Assembly: GCA_963704405.1 (NCBI GenBank)
Contig: OY969903.1
Span: forward strand, 1,178,001-1,242,000
Source: MFD01213-c1 sp963704405
GTDB lineage: Bacteria > Planctomycetota > Phycisphaerae > Tepidisphaerales > Tepidisphaeraceae
Reading direction: 5' to 3'
DNA: 64,000 nucleotides
This document shows, piece by piece, positions 63,765 to 64,000 of this stretch. Each line of letters starts with the position of its first letter. Position 1 is the stretch's first letter. Below the pieces are notes generated by a model. It worked only from the letters and a program-made list of their open reading frames with translations. It did no database searches and was not told where the DNA came from. A program made the position numbers and the translations under genes.

Positions 63765-64000
63765 ATGCAAAAGCATTTTTCCACCCGCCGCGTTTTTCTT
63801 CAGAAGGGCCTGACGCTTCTGGCCGCCGCCCAGACAGTGCCTGCGTTCCTGAATCAAACCGTGCTGGCGTTGTCGCAGCCGTTTGATTCGTCCCCCATTC
63901 AGCCGCCGACTGGCAAAGACGGCAAGATCCTCGTCGTCGTCCAACTCGGCGGCGGCAACGACGGCCTGAGCACCGTCGTCCCCCACGGCGACGATGCCTA
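63765..64000 (+). CDS. DUF1501 domain protein, 3'-truncated by window edge
   Basis: The first 78 residues of a DUF1501 protein, open to the end of the window. The N-terminus STRRVFLQKGLTLLAAAQTV is a Tat signal with a near-twin-arginine motif. The mature start ILVVVQLGGGNDGLSTVVPH is the conserved DUF1501 metal-site region, related to sulfatases and alkaline phosphatases. It follows DUF1800 and is probably co-expressed with it. ATG 63765 is the natural start. Confidence 0.85.
   Translation, partial: MQKHFSTRRVFLQKGLTLLAAAQTVPAFLNQTVLALSQPFDSSPIQPPTGKDGKILVVVQLGGGNDGLSTVVPHGDDA

Noticed and set aside
1..64000. tRNA, rRNA genes and CRISPR arrays
   Set aside because: No cloverleaf, rRNA core sequence or regularly spaced direct repeats were seen by eye in either strand.

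Overview
The window looks like a chromosome segment of a free-living, flagellated planctomycete. Phycisphaerae/Tepidisphaerales is my best guess, inferred from gene content and not from a marker gene. Supporting features are a giant PEP-CTERM protein with a dockerin-like tail, pseudopilins with a C-terminal H-X9-DG signature, a DUF1800/DUF1501 pair, GH51 and GH106 glycosidases, hopanoid genes hpnC/hpnD, lpxA (lipid A, so an outer membrane), futalosine-pathway mqnD and a flagellin. Base composition is moderately GC-rich, with AT-rich islands around 31.8-33.6 kb and 43.2-44.0 kb.

Layout. 0-4 kb, minus strand: lpxA, hpnC, hpnD and a partial ArnT/PMT-type glycosyltransferase, an envelope-lipid block. 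4.5-7 kb, plus strand: a GT2 glycosyltransferase overlapping a DUF2304 membrane protein, then dinB. 7.5-13 kb: a HEAT/TPR protein, a divergent membrane-anchored EEP phosphatase, an MsbA-like ABC exporter and an unknown membrane protein. 13.8-16.6 kb: ppdK. 17-25.8 kb: a GT87 protein, a zinc-ribbon methyltransferase overlapping a polysaccharide deacetylase, an HD-GYP protein, a GH51 arabinofuranosidase and a sigma-54 activator. 26-28.7 kb: purB and a MoxR ATPase. 28.7-33.3 kb: a GH106 rhamnosidase divergent from a LacI regulator. 33.6-42.5 kb: one ~3000-residue beta-strand-repeat surface protein.

The accessory region at 42.5-47 kb holds a decayed IS630 transposase, two pseudopilin genes and, between them, a compact group IIC intron of about 628 nt sitting directly behind the first pseudopilin's intrinsic terminator. 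The intron keeps its domain V and VI structure but has lost most of its reverse transcriptase. From 47.6 kb: flagellin, a small lipoprotein, plsY, ybaB-dnaX, a TIM-barrel protein, a lipase, carB, a DUF1275 protein, an aldo/keto reductase, mqnD, DUF1800 and the start of DUF1501.

Two cross-cutting observations matter to any user of this annotation. First, at least six otherwise well-conserved genes (TPR protein, ppdK, GH106, flagellin, plsY, dnaX) are each broken by an apparent small indel, several at short homopolymers. This looks like sequence error more than six independent pseudogenes. Second, several families of short dispersed palindromic or word-like repeats occupy intergenic spaces, and two of them appear to lie in frame inside carB.
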